A DNA stretch of 64,000 nt from Microcebus murinus (Eukaryota; Chordata; Mammalia; Primates; Cheirogaleidae), in contig NC_134106.1 of assembly GCF_040939455.1 (NCBI RefSeq), positions 80,297,001 through 80,361,000 of the forward strand. The letters run 5' to 3'. Within the stretch, counting starts at the first letter, position 1, and every line of letters starts with the position of its first letter. Below are positions 44,813 to 56,990 of this stretch, in pieces. Both the position numbers and the translations under genes were made by a program. Under the pieces are notes generated by a model that was not told where the DNA came from, searched no databases, and saw only the letters and a list, made by a program, of their open reading frames with translations.

Positions 44813-45022
44813 CCTGTGTGAGTTTAGAAGATTGTTCCCTCTAATGCTTTTGGGTGCTATGCAGCTGACCTCAGGTAGTTTCCTCGTATGTATGTACCGA
44901 TTAATACTCCACTGAAGACCTGAGGGAGACTCCCTAAGATCTCAAGAGCCGTCCTGTGTGCAGCTCTTTGGGCTTCAGTACTCTGCTCTGAGAACTCAGT
45001 CACCTTGGCTTCCCTGGACTCC
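44813..45022 (-). repeat. Left arm of an L1 5' inverted repeat
   Basis: This part of the antisense L1 5' region (for example gaacaatc-type and accgattaatactc strings) recurs in inverse orientation at 46107-46309. By eye nearly nine bases in ten agree along about 200 bp. The arms are 1.1 kb apart with an Alu and an L2 piece between them. Confidence 0.85.
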
Positions 45023-45295
45023 TGGTTCCATCTACACAACTGTGGAGACCATAGGGCCCCAGCTGTCTTCACCCCCAACCCCACTGCTACCTGTGAGGTA
45101 GTCTAGACACTCTCTGAAGGCAGTAAATTGGGGCAAGTTTTGTTTTCTTTTCCCTCTCAGGGATCACTGTCCTTCATTTCTTGATGTCCAATTTCTTGAA
45201 AACATATATTTTTTTTAGTGTTTTAGTTACTTCAAGTGGGAGGATGAATGTAGTCCTTGCTACTGCATTTTGGCCAGAAGCAGAAGCTCTTCTGT

Positions 45296-45975
<680 letters not shown>

Positions 45976-45976
45976 A

Positions 45977-46106
45977 TGTTCATTCTTTATTCAACAAGTG
46001 TTTATGGAGTGCTTATGGTGTACCAGGCATTCTGCTAGGTATTAGGAATATAATTGTCTGCAAAAGCAGACGCTGCCCCTGCCTGCATGGGAGTCCCTTT
46101 CCTGGG
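45977..46106 (-). repeat. L2 fragment, antisense
   Basis: The strings ttattcaacaagtgtttatg, ggtgtaccaggcattctgct and agacgctgcccctgcctgca are in antisense L2 order. It is short and diverged and was split from its left part by the Alu. Confidence 0.68.
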
Positions 46107-46309
46107 GGTCCAGGGAAACCAAGGTCAGTTCTCAGAGCAGAATACTGAAGCTCAAAGAGCTGCACACAAAGACGGCTCTTGAGATCTCAGGGAGTCCCCT
46201 CAGGTCTTCAGCTGAGTATTAATCGGCACATACATACAAAGAAACTACCTAAAGTCAGGTGCATAGCACCCAAAGGCATTAGAGGGAACAATCCTCTAAG
46301 CTCACACAG
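46107..46309 (+). repeat. L1 5' fragment, right arm of the inverted repeat
   Basis: Reading in sense it gives the same L1 5' sequence as 44813-45022 but in the opposite direction, from ccagggaaaccaaggtcagt to ctaagctcacacag. It carries no other L1 sequence on either side. It is either a separate 5' fragment or an inverted duplication of the neighbouring L1. Confidence 0.82.
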
Positions 46310-47031
46310 ATATTTATTCCAGATATTTTCTCACCACAATAATCAATAAACATTGAAACTTGCACATTTGGTCTTATCTAATTCTATAATAAATATAACC
46401 ACAGTGATTGCTATATATAAGCATTTCACTTCCTTTTCTACTATTTAGTACCCTCTGTTGGAGTGAGACTGTGAACATTTAAGTTAACGTAAAGGCTGTT
46501 GGAAACCATGTCATTTCCTGTGCAAATCAACTTACTGCAAAAGCCATCAAGCAGGGTCAGTAATCCCATTTTGCTCACAGGTCCTGAACTAGAAACTCAG
46601 TTGCCCTTCTTTTAATCTGGCTCCCATGTTTAAAAAAACCTACTAAGCTTCAGTTTTATTACTCAGGCATAGACTCAGCAAAGCTATAACCCAAAAGGCC
46701 ATCACTCAGTCATTGACATGAACAACAAGTAACTCAGCGACGCCAGCCATTTCTTGGTCTTATCCTTCCATTAAGCTTGTGATCCTTGGGACAAGGAGTC
46801 TAACTCTATTTTCTTCTTTTCATTCCTTTGCCTTGAGCCCTCACTACCACCTCCCACCTCCCCCATCCTCAGTACACATCCACTTGCTATGAAGGGACAC
46901 TCCTGCCCTACTCCTCCTGTAGCCTCTGGGGTGATGTCCTCCTAGAAGTTACTGTCCCTTACACCTCCACAGACTGCATGATCCGTGGGCAATAGCCACT
47001 GGTCCACATTCTCCACTGGGAGGTTCTAACC
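46310..47031. other. Unassigned stretch
   Basis: No gene or named repeat is recognised in these 700 bp. Confidence 0.45.
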
Positions 47032-48480
47032 CAGGGCTGGGGAACCTTAAGGCTACATATGGCTTTCCAGGCCCTTATGTGCAGCCTTCTGATTGAATCC
47101 AAATTTTACAGAGCAAATCCTTTTATTAATACATTTTTGTTTGTCTTTTATATTTATATTTTATTTTTTAAAATGAATGTATTTAAAATACAAAAGAATA
47201 AAATAAATTTCAACAAAATAATCCTCCCAGATTGACTGGGACGATTAGAACATTAGTAAGCCATAAGGACTAAATTGAAGGCTGCTACGCTCGTGATTTA
47301 GTTCTAACTTCCCCCACCTGACTGGCACCACTACCCCGAGCGGCAGGTTGGTGAGAGTTTATGGGGGTCGAGTAACACAGTCTGTTATCAGCTCTTGACA
47401 CTGTGTCTGGCACTGTGTTTCTGTTTGAAGTGGGATTTGTGTGTAGTTGCACAGCTCAACAGTATTTTTTTAATTCTGTCTTCTTAACAGCCCATCATTG
47501 TCAAAGAAGGCCAAGAGAACACTGAAGGGAAAAAAACGATTTTTTAATGAGGATTGGGAATTGCAATATTGTCTTGTTTCTGCTAAAGATAAGATGATTT
47601 GCTTGCTTTGTGGTACTGCACTATCAATGTTAAAGAAATCCAATGCTCATCAGCATTATAACACTCATAAGGACCACAGATAGTTTAAATTAGAGGGAGA
47701 GGCATGAAAAATTGTATTGCATAAATTAAAAGATGAAAAGCAAAAACAATTCTTTTAAGTGGCAATGAGACCTGGAAATGCCACTGAAGCAACTTATAAA
47801 GTAGCTGATATATTCGAGGGAAAAAAGGGGAGCCATTCAGTGATGTAGAAATTGTGAAAGGATGCATTGTCGAAGTCGAAGTTGTAGGATGCTTGGACTC
47901 TGATAACATTTCAAGGTACAAACAACTGCCTCTTTCAAGGAGAACCATAACTGATCAGCAGCATGAATTAGCCTTCAACTTAGCAGAACAACTTCATGCA
48001 ATACTTCCAAAGTAAAATATGTATTATTGAATTGCTTTGAATAAATCAACTAATACTACTGACTTGGTGCAAGTTTTATACTTCAATTGGGTCATAACAA
48101 TATTTTCTTTGCTAGAGGGAAGAGTTACTTGCTTTGGGCACTCTTGAGAACAGAACAAGGGGAATAGATATCTTTGACAACTTTGAAGATACATGTCGTG
48201 AAGTTGGACTGAATTTGGTAAATTTAGTGAGTGTATGTATAGATGGTGTACCTTCCATGACAGGAAAACATGAAGTGTTTATTGCACAGATAAAAAAAAA
48301 AAAAAGTATTAACAGATCCAGGTGCTCCCATTTCTTTTCATTGTATTTTGCATCAGCACAATGTCTATGCTAAAGCTATTAATGTAACTTTTGAGAGAGT
48401 GTTTCTGGACAGGAAATGCAGTTTGAAAGTGATGAATATGATAAACATATTGACAAAGGAGACACAGTCATAAAAATCTA
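47032..48480 (+). mobile_element. Decayed hAT (Charlie-type) transposon, 3' part missing
   Basis: The left end reads cagggctggggaacc, a hAT terminal repeat. An AT-rich leader and a T-rich tract ending in ttcttaacag precede the coding part, as in Charlie elements where a small intron lies before the main exon. The transposase is readable to about the middle of the catalytic domain. No right terminal repeat was found, so the 3' half is deleted or too worn. The right edge is approximate. Confidence 0.72.
47498..48400 (+). pseudogene. hAT transposase pseudogene with BED zinc finger
   Basis: The first 61 codons are open and carry a BED-type finger (MICLLCGTALSMLKKS, then a H-rich end HQHYNTH). 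The start codon is now TTG. Downstream, after stops and frameshifts, the first catalytic block reads IALNKSTNTTDLVQ, where the usual ALDES aspartate is now asparagine. The second block reads CIDGVPSMTGKH and keeps its aspartate. The C-terminal glutamate and dimerisation region are missing. It resembles the Charlie8-type proteins that gave rise to domesticated genes such as GTF2IRD2, but this copy is dead. Confidence 0.72.
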
Positions 48481-49075
48481 GCCAAAGGAAAAAAAAATCA
48501 GCCTTTATTCTGAACACCTAGATGGGACTGCCAAAAGCATGGTGGGGGATTTTCATTTGTTGCTTTCTATTTTTGATTTTGGGCAGCCTAAAGCAGGATA
48601 TGATGCAAAACTGGAACAATCCAAACTGCAGTTATCTTGGAGCAAAACATCACCCTTGACCTAGGTAGAAAGTGCAGAAACAGAGTATTTAACAATCTTT
48701 TAAATAACTTTTACTTCATATCCTGGGGATGTCTTTCATTTTTAAATGCCAGCATGTTTATTTCATTCTAAACACCAGCTCCTGGTGGTAATGGGAGTTA
48801 AATGGCTTTAGTTTGTCTCTAAAGGCATTGTGCTTCTTCTTACGACAGCCTTATTGCCTGTTTTCTGTATAGCCCATTCTCCAAAGCATGTCTCAGTTCC
48901 CCATAAACCATTCACAGGATGAGCTAACACCAATTCATAATCCACACATGAATCAATAACTTTATAACGTTAGTTCTAAAACTCTCTACCTTGGAGAACA
49001 TCAAATGTATACCAAACCAGAGAGGAGTCTCCATGTGTCCATGGGCAACCTCAGCAATGACCATCTGCACCCCCA
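48481..49075. other. Unassigned stretch
   Basis: No recognised feature; it may include the unrecognisable rest of the hAT element. Confidence 0.4.
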
Positions 49076-49530
49076 CCCACTTCCCACTGCCTAGTTTGTT
49101 TTGAAGCAAATCTCAACTGTGTCATTTCATCTGTAAAGATGGCATTATGCATCTCACAAACACAAAGACTCTTTAAAAATTACCCAGAATATCATTTCTA
49201 CATCAAAGATCTTAACGAAAATTCCTTAACATTTCAAATATCTTCCCTGGATTGTTCTGAAACAATGGGCATTCTAACATTTCATCTACAAATACTTCAG
49301 TCTTCATCTTTTTTTAAAAAAAAAAACCTGCCTTTAAATTTTTTAGCAAAACCAAAATACCATTATCATATTTTAAAAAACCATTAATCCCTTAATATTA
49401 CCAAATATTCAGTCAATGTATACATTTTCCTGATGTTCTCATCAAAGTTATTTACAGTTGAGCTGTTTGAATCTGAATTCAAATAAATCTACACATTGCA
49501 CTTGATAGATAAGTCTTACATCATTTTTAA
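49076..49530 (-). repeat. L1 3' UTR fragment, antisense
   Basis: The strings gttttgaagcaaatctcaac, aataccattatcatatttta, ccaaatattcagtcaatgta and acacattgcacttgatagat are in the order of an antisense L1M 3' UTR. The same family region occurs at 52710-53470. Confidence 0.7.
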
Positions 49531-49964
49531 TTTATGAGTTCTCCTTCCCTCTTATTCCCTCAATATTAATAATGACTTTGTTGAAGAATATGTCCATATT
49601 TGGATTTTTAACATATTAACTCCCATGTGAGTTGTATTTAACTCATGCTAGTTTTGAGCCCAGGGCCTTGTGAAGCAAAACCTGGGCAAAATCCTGCAGT
49701 TGGTTTGTGAAAATCTTACTGTTGATATTCTTATTGTTACAATTAATATTGACAATTTAATTCTCAAAATGTGGGCTAAATTATTAGAAGTCAATAAATT
49801 TTTCATTAAGTTAGAAAGAATTGTTTTGTTTTCAAAGTTCTTTTTCTAGTTTCATAATAGAACACCATGGCCCCAAGGAAAATTTCTTTTTTTTTAGTGT
49901 GGCAGCCGAAGTGTTAAAGATTACAGTCCAATAGTGAGTTGCTTTTTTCCCCTTTATTTTGCCT
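49531..49964. other. Unassigned AT-rich stretch
   Basis: No recognised feature. Confidence 0.4.
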
Positions 49965-50290
49965 TCATTCTTTTTTTTTTAAAGTTTTATTGAGGCATAC
50001 TGGACCTACAATAAACTGCACATATTAAAAATATGTGATTTGATGGGTTGACATACGTACGTATGCACTGAGAAATCATCACTACAATCAAGATAATGAA
50101 TGCATTTGTCATCCCCAAATACATTTCACTCCCTGAATTTGGGCACACACAGCTTTTGCCTGCCTCAGTTTCTTTTCTGTGAAATGAGTGCATGTAAAGG
50201 ATAGGTATATAACTAGACCATCACCCATGTTCGTCCCTGTCTAAATGTCTGTTATTCTTTCCTCCTTGACTCATCGCTTTATCTGATATT
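49965..50290 (-). repeat. L1 3' end fragment, antisense
   Basis: The string aagttttattgaggcatact followed by ttgatgggttgacatacgta and aaatcatcactacaatcaag is the antisense 3' end of an old L1. It is short and 5' truncated; the right edge is approximate. Confidence 0.6.
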
Positions 50291-51189
50291 CAGAATGGAT
50301 ATATGTGAGTCCAAAATTTCATCTCTGTAAGTTAAATCCACAGATGGAACCTGTAGGTTAAATTAGTTTTTTATATATCATAGATCATTGGATTTATAAA
50401 TTGGTTGCTCCTTGCTGAAAACTGGCATATTTCTATTTCTGTTCCAGCATCACACTGCTCCCACCCTGAGCTGTTTTGGAGCATTGCCCTTCCTCATTCT
50501 GGACTGATTGTAACATAGGTTCAGGGCCCTGGAAGCTCTAATCATTCTTTAACACAGGAAAGCACACAGGATGAAGGATCAGGCTCTTCCCGGGGAGAAG
50601 TTCAAGAGGTGCTCATTTTAAAATGTTCAAGGGATGATCAAACTGAACCCAGCAGGAGAGTGTTTAAAACCGACAAAACCGAAGCTAAGGCAGTTTGAAT
50701 AAAGCGGTATTTATACACTCGGATCTAGGCAGAGACTGGTAGCAGGGTATGAGCAAATTTGGACCTATAGCATTAATAACAGGTATGGTGAAAATGGTCC
50801 TAAAAGCTTAAAAATTTAAGAACTCAAATGCCTTCTTAGTAACACACTGGCTTGTTCATTTACTCATCTATTTGGTGCTAGGTAGCTGATAGGTCTATGA
50901 ATACTAAAATAAATAATCCATGGTCCCCTAAGGAACTTATTTTCTCATGGTGGACAGAAGATGTGTGCTTGAATATCTACAATGCTACGCAGGCTGTAAT
51001 TAGGACCACAGTTTCTCTCCCTGAGAGGGTTAGACTTCAGGATCACAGAGACAAAATACCTGAAAATAATTCAGATGGAAGCTATTAATAAAAGCTTCAT
51101 TTATTGTATCCTTGAGTATATCTGTCCTTTGCTGTAAGGGTGTTTGACTCAAAGATGTCACATTCATCATCTATCCGTCTATCTATTCT
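50291..51189. other. Unassigned stretch with a weak L2 trace
   Basis: Only 50870-50970 hints at an antisense L2 (gtccccta-type and ggaacttattttctcatggt strings). The rest is unassigned. Confidence 0.4.
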
Positions 51190-51800
51190 AGTGTCTCTAG
51201 ACTTCTGGGAACAATTCTTTCTCCCTGGAAATCTTTTCCCATCCTTTTGTAAGGTTTTTTATGGATGGTCGGTGCCAGAGAAAGAAAGACAAGCAGAGTG
51301 GAAAGGGGTAAGCAACAAGGCTTTATTTGAGCACTCCTGGGAGAGGTTCACAGGTCCTGAGAGAGGGGACCACAGAAGTTGCACCTGTTTGAAAGGGGTG
51401 AGGGCTTTCATGCTGTCTGAGGTGGGCTGGGGACTTTTGGTGGGAAGAGCTGGCGATTTTCCACTGTGGCCTTTGTCTGTTATTGAGAAATGGGAGGGGC
51501 TGGCGTTACTTGCAGATTCCAGGAACCAAAACTTTCTTATCCAGGTGAACATCTGGGTGTGGTTGTTCTCAGCGGGACCTGGCAGTTGTTTTTTGGCAGG
51601 TCTGGTCTTGTGAGCCTTTTCTTCTTTTATCTAGGGAGGGAAGGGGGTCCCACCACCAGCCTTACACCTTTCCCTGGCTAATTCCTACTTAACCTTCAGG
51701 TCTCAACTTAGGTGTTTCTTGATTTGGGACATCCTTTCTGACCTCTAAGTCTTGGTTGTTACTCTTCTCCATGCCCCCATCCCAACACTGGGCAAGTGCC
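51190..51800 (+). repeat. L2 fragment split by a solo LTR
   Basis: Left of the LTR lies ctttctccctggaaatcttt tccc; right of it ccctggctaattcctactta, accttcaggtctcaacttag and gggacatcctttctgacctc. Together these are the L2 interior in sense. The LTR entered this L2 and duplicated ccttt. Confidence 0.65.
51248..51666 (-). mobile_element. Solo ERV LTR, antisense, perfect 5-bp duplication
   Basis: The block is bounded by inverted ends TGTAAGG and CCTTACA and by a perfect ccttt duplication (51243-51247 and 51667-51671). On the minus strand it has the polyadenylation signal aataaa (antisense of tttatt, 51322-51327) and a TATA-like ataaaag near the left of the transcript (51624-51632). It is 419 bp with no internal region, so it is a solo LTR formed by recombination. 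The family is not named; ERV1 or ERVL-like both fit. Confidence 0.78.
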
Positions 51801-52709
51801 TGTTACCCCTTGGTAACCACCCACCTGTACTGTGCAGTAGGAAAGCAATCTTTGGCTGTATCAGTTAGCTGTTCCTGCCTTTTCTGACATCCCCAAGTGA
51901 ATGCCTTAGAGCAATGACTGTCTAATCTAGCTCGGAACTCTGTGGCTTGGTGGGCAGGTTCTGGTGTGCACGGGCCCAGCAGGTCCTGCACCTGTGGTCC
52001 TGGCAAGTCAGCTGGGAGCTGGCTGATCCAGGGGCCTCACCGCAGAAGTTCCACTCTCTTCCATGGAGTCTCCCCGCTCACAGTAGGGCTTGGGAGCATT
52101 CCCAGGGAGGTCAGGTTCCAAGAGAAGCAGAGTGGAAACTGCAGCCTCCCCTGGCTCAGAACATGCATGCACTGCATCACACCAGCCACTGCGTTGGTTC
52201 CAAGTCACAGCGTCATCCCAGATGGAAGGAGTCTGGACACGGACTCCACATTTTGAAGCTGCGAAATAGTGTGGCCACTTTTGCAATCTACTGCCCTGAT
52301 TTAAAAACTGAGACTGTATTTTTCAGAGAAACAGCTGTGCTTTCTAAAATAAGGAAAGGAATCCTCAGGGAATTGTCACGATAGACTTAGAGTGAGCAAA
52401 AAGAAGCAAATTGCTTTGCATAAATTTCCGTTGTCACAGAGGAGGTGCGAGGGCCCTGGGGAGCCAGAATGGGGCTGAGAACTATAGCTGGTCCTCGGTG
52501 AGGGCGGGCGCAGCGCCCCGCGCACTCACACACTTTACACACATCTTTACCAGGGTCTCCCTGTGCAGCCAGGGGCCAGGTGGAACCGGGTGGCAACGAG
52601 GACTTGCGGGCCTCCAGAAACCTACACCTGTGCCCCTTCCGATTTGCTCCATTAACATGGCAACGTCTGGGGGGACTTTGCTGAATTCTAAGTTTTTGCT
52701 TTAAGCAAT
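51801..52709. other. Unassigned stretch with a small CpG cluster
   Basis: Between 52490 and 52620 about nine CpG occur in 130 bp (gagggcgggcgcagcgcccc and nearby). No transcript signals accompany it. Overlapping frames on both strands at 51942-52384 have no domain. Confidence 0.45.
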
Positions 52710-53470
52710 GCTATTTTTATTTGTTTGTTTGTTTGTTTTATCATGGAAAATTTAAAATACATACAAGAGTAGACAGAACAATGTGATGAATCCTCATGGA
52801 CCCAAGTTCCTGCTCCCACTATGCACACTTCATGGCTACCTTGTTTAACCTACACACCCATTATCTCCTGCCTACCATGGAGTTTGAGGCAAATCCAGGA
52901 TCTCTCCTCTGTAATATTTAAATGTATATTTCTAAAAGACAGGGGATTGTTTTGAAAATGTTTAAACACAATACTGTTACCATGCCTTAAAAAATTGACA
53001 ATGATTCCTTAACATAAGCAAATATTCAATGTTCAGATTTCCAATTGTCTACATGATAAGGTCTGTACATTGCAAGTGATTGATATGTATTAAGACTATT
53101 AACCCACAGAATGATGCTCTGATTTTCTCTCTCTCTCTCTCCCTTCAAATATATTCATTGAAGAAACCAGGTCATTTTGTCCTACAGTTTTCTCCAGTCT
53201 TGATTTTGTGGATGGCGACTTCTTACTGCCATTTAACATGTTCATCTCGTGGATTTCCTATCAATGGGGAATTGGAGCTGGAGGCTTGAGTCATTTATTT
53301 TGGGAAAAGAACTTCATAGGTGATGTTAAGTGCTACCACTTTTATTTTGAAAGATTTTTTTCCCCCAGACTCCTAGCTTTAAAATTCTGTGCCTCAAATT
53401 TGTTATTAGCTGGTTTCTGGAATAAATAAAATGTTCAAAATCTTTTCCTCTCAATTAATGAACAATTTTT
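52710..53470 (-). repeat. L1 3' UTR fragment, antisense
   Basis: A ttgtttgtttgtttgttt run leads into tcatggaaaatttaaaatac, atgaatcctcatggacccaa, gtttgaggcaaatccaggat, aagaaaccaggtcattttgt and gaacttcataggtgatgtta, all in antisense L1M 3' UTR order. A short ct repeat lies at 53126-53141. Confidence 0.75.
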
Positions 53471-54734
53471 AGTTTTTCCATGTTTATTAGCTCTGGCGAG
53501 AAATAGCTAGTGGAAAGTACACGTGATTTTTGAAGTGCCAAAGCAATACATTTCCAAATCAGTTTAGTTTGGAAGAGCAATTGGTATATATGTGATCTAA
53601 TTTCCAGCACTCACCAATAAGACTTTATGAGAAGACCTGGTGAAATGTCCAACATGCTGGTGTGAGCAGTAAAATGGAAGCAACTGGTTAAAGGAAAAGA
53701 AAACTGTAGCCACAGGGAGGTGCGGATGTTGGCTGAGGAAGGAGTGAGAGAAATAAACTTCTGGCACCCACTGTCAACATCACCCATCTAAACAAAATAT
53801 TTCTGTCTCTGTTAACCGTCAGTAAACATCTGGGCTATCTAGCAACTATTCATGATCTTATCGTTAGTTAAGAGCTGGAAACTTAGACATAACACATGTT
53901 TGTAAATACATGCTCAGAGTCACAGCTTACATCATTTCTTAAAATACAATCACCTTCCCTATCTGATTATGCAGCCATGCCGGCTGTGAAAGCAATACAT
54001 TTTTATTATGCACTTTAAGTAACAATCTGGAAAGAAAAATCTGTGACTTTAGAATTGGTTATAGCACCAAATATGAAGAGAGAAAGTGCAAAACTAGAGC
54101 AGCCCCCACTTCTCAAAACTCCCACGGGTGAGTCTCTACCGCAGTGTGGAGCTGGCCTTCGGAGAAGAGGCCAGTCTGACTGACGGGCCTAAATATAGAA
54201 GCCAGGAAGAGAAAGTGACCCGTGGACCCTGATCTGAAGGCCAGCAGACAGCAGGCCTGAAGTTTAATATGCCCCCAGCCTCTCCCGCCTCGTCCCTTTG
54301 TTTGATTTTTATGAGAATCTGTTTCAGGGCTCTCTCTCTTGTTTCCTTTTTTTTCTCCCTTCTCTCTTTTTTTTTAAACTATAATATTGTCTTATTTTTA
54401 GGATATAGAAAGCAATGGACAGAGGTGGCTTCCATGGAGAAGCTATAAAAAGTTCCATTTTAACTTGATACCATGGAAGTTTGGAAATTAATGACACTGC
54501 TGTTCAATCTCCAATTCCTGCCTGAAACAGTGTGGGATCAGGTGTGGTGCAATGAAAATGCCCTCCGGCCACCGCCACTCCGGCCGCAGGTGGAGAGTGC
54601 GGGCAGGAAGTGTCCCTTAGGGGAACAAGCCCCAGGCTGGGAGCCGGCCTTCCTCTCCACAGACAGGTTCTGCTAGTGGCTGCTGCGTGCTGGATTTGGG
54701 TTTCCTCAGTCGTGAAAAATGGGCTGAATCAGGT
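53471..54734. other. Unassigned stretch
   Basis: No gene or named repeat is recognised in this 1.26 kb. T-rich runs lie at 54345-54375. Confidence 0.45.
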
Positions 54735-55035
54735 ACAACAGGCCATCCGTGTCGGTGGGTTCTGAATCCAGATTCCACCAACTACGAGTCCAAAATATTC
54801 AGAAAAAAATTACAACAATAAAATAATACAAATAAACCAAGACAACATAACAACTATTTGCATAGAATTTACATTGTGTTAAGTATTATAAGTAATCCAG
54901 AGACAATTTAAAGTATACTGGGAGGATGTGCGTGGGTTACACTCTCCCGTTTTATATCAGGGACTTGAGTGTCCTGGATTTTGGTATCGCAGGGGTCCTG
55001 GAACCCATGCCCTGAGGATGCTGGGGGTGACTGAA
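54735..55035 (-). mobile_element. Tigger-type miniature element, antisense copy
   Basis: It reads gaatccagattccaccaact, then ataacaactatttgcataga, ttgtgttaagtattataagt and cagggacttgagtgtcctgg, the reverse of the element at 33623-33956. The terminal repeats are worn. A C-run of about 11 lies at 55036-55046. Confidence 0.75.
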
Positions 55036-55104
55036 CCCCCCCCCCAGGTCCCCCACAGCGCTGCCTGCCTCGCAGCTGGAGATGTACAGAGACGACTGTG
55101 TGCG

Positions 55105-55165
55105 TGTCCTACTGCCCCTGTGACAGATCACCACAGACTTAGTGGCTTAAAACAACACAGATTTT
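55105..55165 (-). repeat. Short MaLR LTR fragment, antisense
   Basis: The string agatcaccacagacttagtg followed by gcttaaaacaacacagattt is the antisense end of an MLT1-type LTR. Only about 60 bp are recognisable. Confidence 0.55.
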
Positions 55166-55321
55166 CCTGAAGAACATTTAGAGGATTAAACAAAAGCAAA
55201 AACACAAATGAGTTGTCTTGTGTCCTCCATGGGTAGCAGGCAACTGTGCGTGGCCCTGCTGAGACACTAGAGAAATAGGTTACAAAACACGTAGGACTCA
55301 CCCACCCTGGCAACTCTGTCA

Positions 55322-55732
55322 TGAGCTGATGAATTGTGTCCTCCCCAAAATTGACATGCTCCAGTCCTAACCCCCAGAACCTCAGAAGGTGGCCTTCTTG
55401 GAAACAGGGTCATGGTAGATATAATCAAGTTATGATGAGGTCATACTGGTGGGTGGGCCCCTAACCCACCAGGCCTGGTAGGTACCTTTACACACAAACA
55501 CACACATGCGAGAATGTCGTGCAAAGGTTGGAGTTATGCTAACACGAGCCAAGGAACTAGCAGAAACTGGGAACGAGGAAAGAGTCCTGGAACGGACCCT
55601 TCTCAAATGCCTTCAGAGGGATCCTGGCTCAACTGACACCTTGGTCTTGAGCTTCTGGCCTCCAGGACTGTGAGCCAATTAATTCCCATTGTCCCAACCA
55701 CCCAGTCTATGGGGCCTAGGAAACAAATACAT
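55322..55732 (+). mobile_element. MLT1-type MaLR LTR
   Basis: It reads gaattgtgtcctccccaaaa, ctaacccccagaacctcaga, ggtcttgagcttctggcctc, aggactgtgagccaattaat and cacccagtctatgg in MLT1 sense order. It is a diverged solo LTR. Confidence 0.76.
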
Positions 55733-55799
55733 ACTCAAACTCTTTGGGGTCGACTTCCTGTGAGAGCAAATACTTTTCTGTAGAAAGAAGAAGCTTCAG

Positions 55800-55945
55800 A
55801 TGCTCCAGGGAAACACCGCTACTGACTAACTACTTAACCCCTCTAAACCCCAATTTCCTCATCTGGTGGCTGTGAGGGTAAATGAGGCCTTGACCACAAG
55901 GACTCTAGCACAGGCCCCTGCGCATTGCAAGTAAAGGCTTGTGGG
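55800..55945 (+). repeat. MIR SINE fragment
   Basis: The order aacccctctaaaccccaatt, tcctcatctggtggctgtga, gggtaaatgag and ctctagcacaggcccctg is MIR in sense, partial. Confidence 0.6.
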
Positions 55946-56825
55946 GGGCCCTTCCGCAGCATCTGGCTCACCTACTTCCTCACCTGCCTCCTCCCCCTCC
56001 CCCCGCACTCCTTCACCCCCTTTGCTCCTGATGGCTGTTGTGCTTGAGTGGAAAGGGAACTTGTAGTCCATGGAAATTTGATCCGCCAGCAAAATGGGCC
56101 ATATCAAGCCACCTCACTGGTGGGGCCTAGCTTCTAATAGTGTTTGTGGATCAGGTGAATATGTAAGTGGATAAGTAAATGAATGAGTGAGTGTACCTCC
56201 AGGCTGCACGGACCCAGAGCCTTTGTTCCCAGAGACCTGAAGAAACAGTATCAGTCGGTCACCACTGCCACCACGCACATGGTAGCCACTTGGCCTTCCA
56301 AATCGGATTGGAGAGGTTTTAGCGGTTACATGAGTAGAAATGGTGTGAACATGGGAAGCCTGATGCTGAACTTAAGCCCTTTGCCAGCCGGACAGTTTCA
56401 AAAGCTCGACGTGACTTTCTAGCCTGATTTTGTGGGTCCATGAACCATGGTGTCCCCCTCTGTCCCTTCATCCCACTGCGGCACTCACCCCCAGCTCACC
56501 TGGTGACTGGCCTCACTGCCTGTCCGCACATTTGCTCTCTCAGCGCAAATCTTGGGTGAATCCCCCCCCACACACACACACCCCACAAGGCTGCCACACC
56601 AGAAAGAGGCATAAACATAACAGAAGAAAATCCCCACCTCCCCACCTTAGGATCAGATTCAGCAGGATCATTTTTCCTTCTGGATGATTTCTTAAATACG
56701 CTAAACGTCCTCATTCCATATCCCTGTGCGCTGAACTGCCAGAGCCTGTTTGCTCCATCCTGACTCATCTGCAGCCCGTCTGTAGAGACCAGACCTGCAG
56801 ATTTCCTGCGTGTGTCCTCACCCTG
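55946..56825. other. Unassigned stretch
   Basis: No recognised gene or repeat apart from a short C-run with a ca-repeat at 56562-56582. Frames overlap on both strands and have no domain. Confidence 0.45.
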
Positions 56826-56990
56826 TAGTCCCAGAGCCCTGCTCTGGTCTCCTACGGTCGGACTAGCACGACCTTGCTGCCCTCATTCCCACCTGGGCAC
56901 TGTTCTTTCTACCTGGCATAGCCTCTCCTCTTCCCCAGTCCTGCTCGTCCCTCCTTTCAACACCTGCAGAACTTACCTCTTCTCTTCCCT
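56826..56990 (+). repeat. L2 fragment
   Basis: The strings gcactgttctttctacctgg, catagcctctcctcttcccc and ctttcaacacctgcagaact resemble the sense L2 interior. Diverged and loosely bounded. Confidence 0.45.

Larger units (their letters stand above)
40590..45295 (-). repeat. Near-complete old L1 LINE, antisense, internally deleted
   Basis: The order is antisense L1 from 3' UTR (caatgatttttaacaaattt, 40660) through ORF2 (attttgatgaagtccaattt; ccatgagcatttggaatatc; tattgagatgatcatgtgga; gggaagtgtaccctcctcca) to 5' sequence (ttacttggaaacaactttac) and a 5' end near ttggccagaagcagaagctc (45280). After removing the Alu it is about 4.4 kb; the missing 2 kb are mostly upstream ORF2 and ORF1, lost near 43750-43850. 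An A-run shows at 44279-44295. Old L1s this complete are uncommon. All frames are broken. Confidence 0.82.

Noticed and set aside
51140..51613. 157-codon plus-strand open frame
   Set aside because: Most of it lies antisense within the solo LTR and L2. Not a gene.
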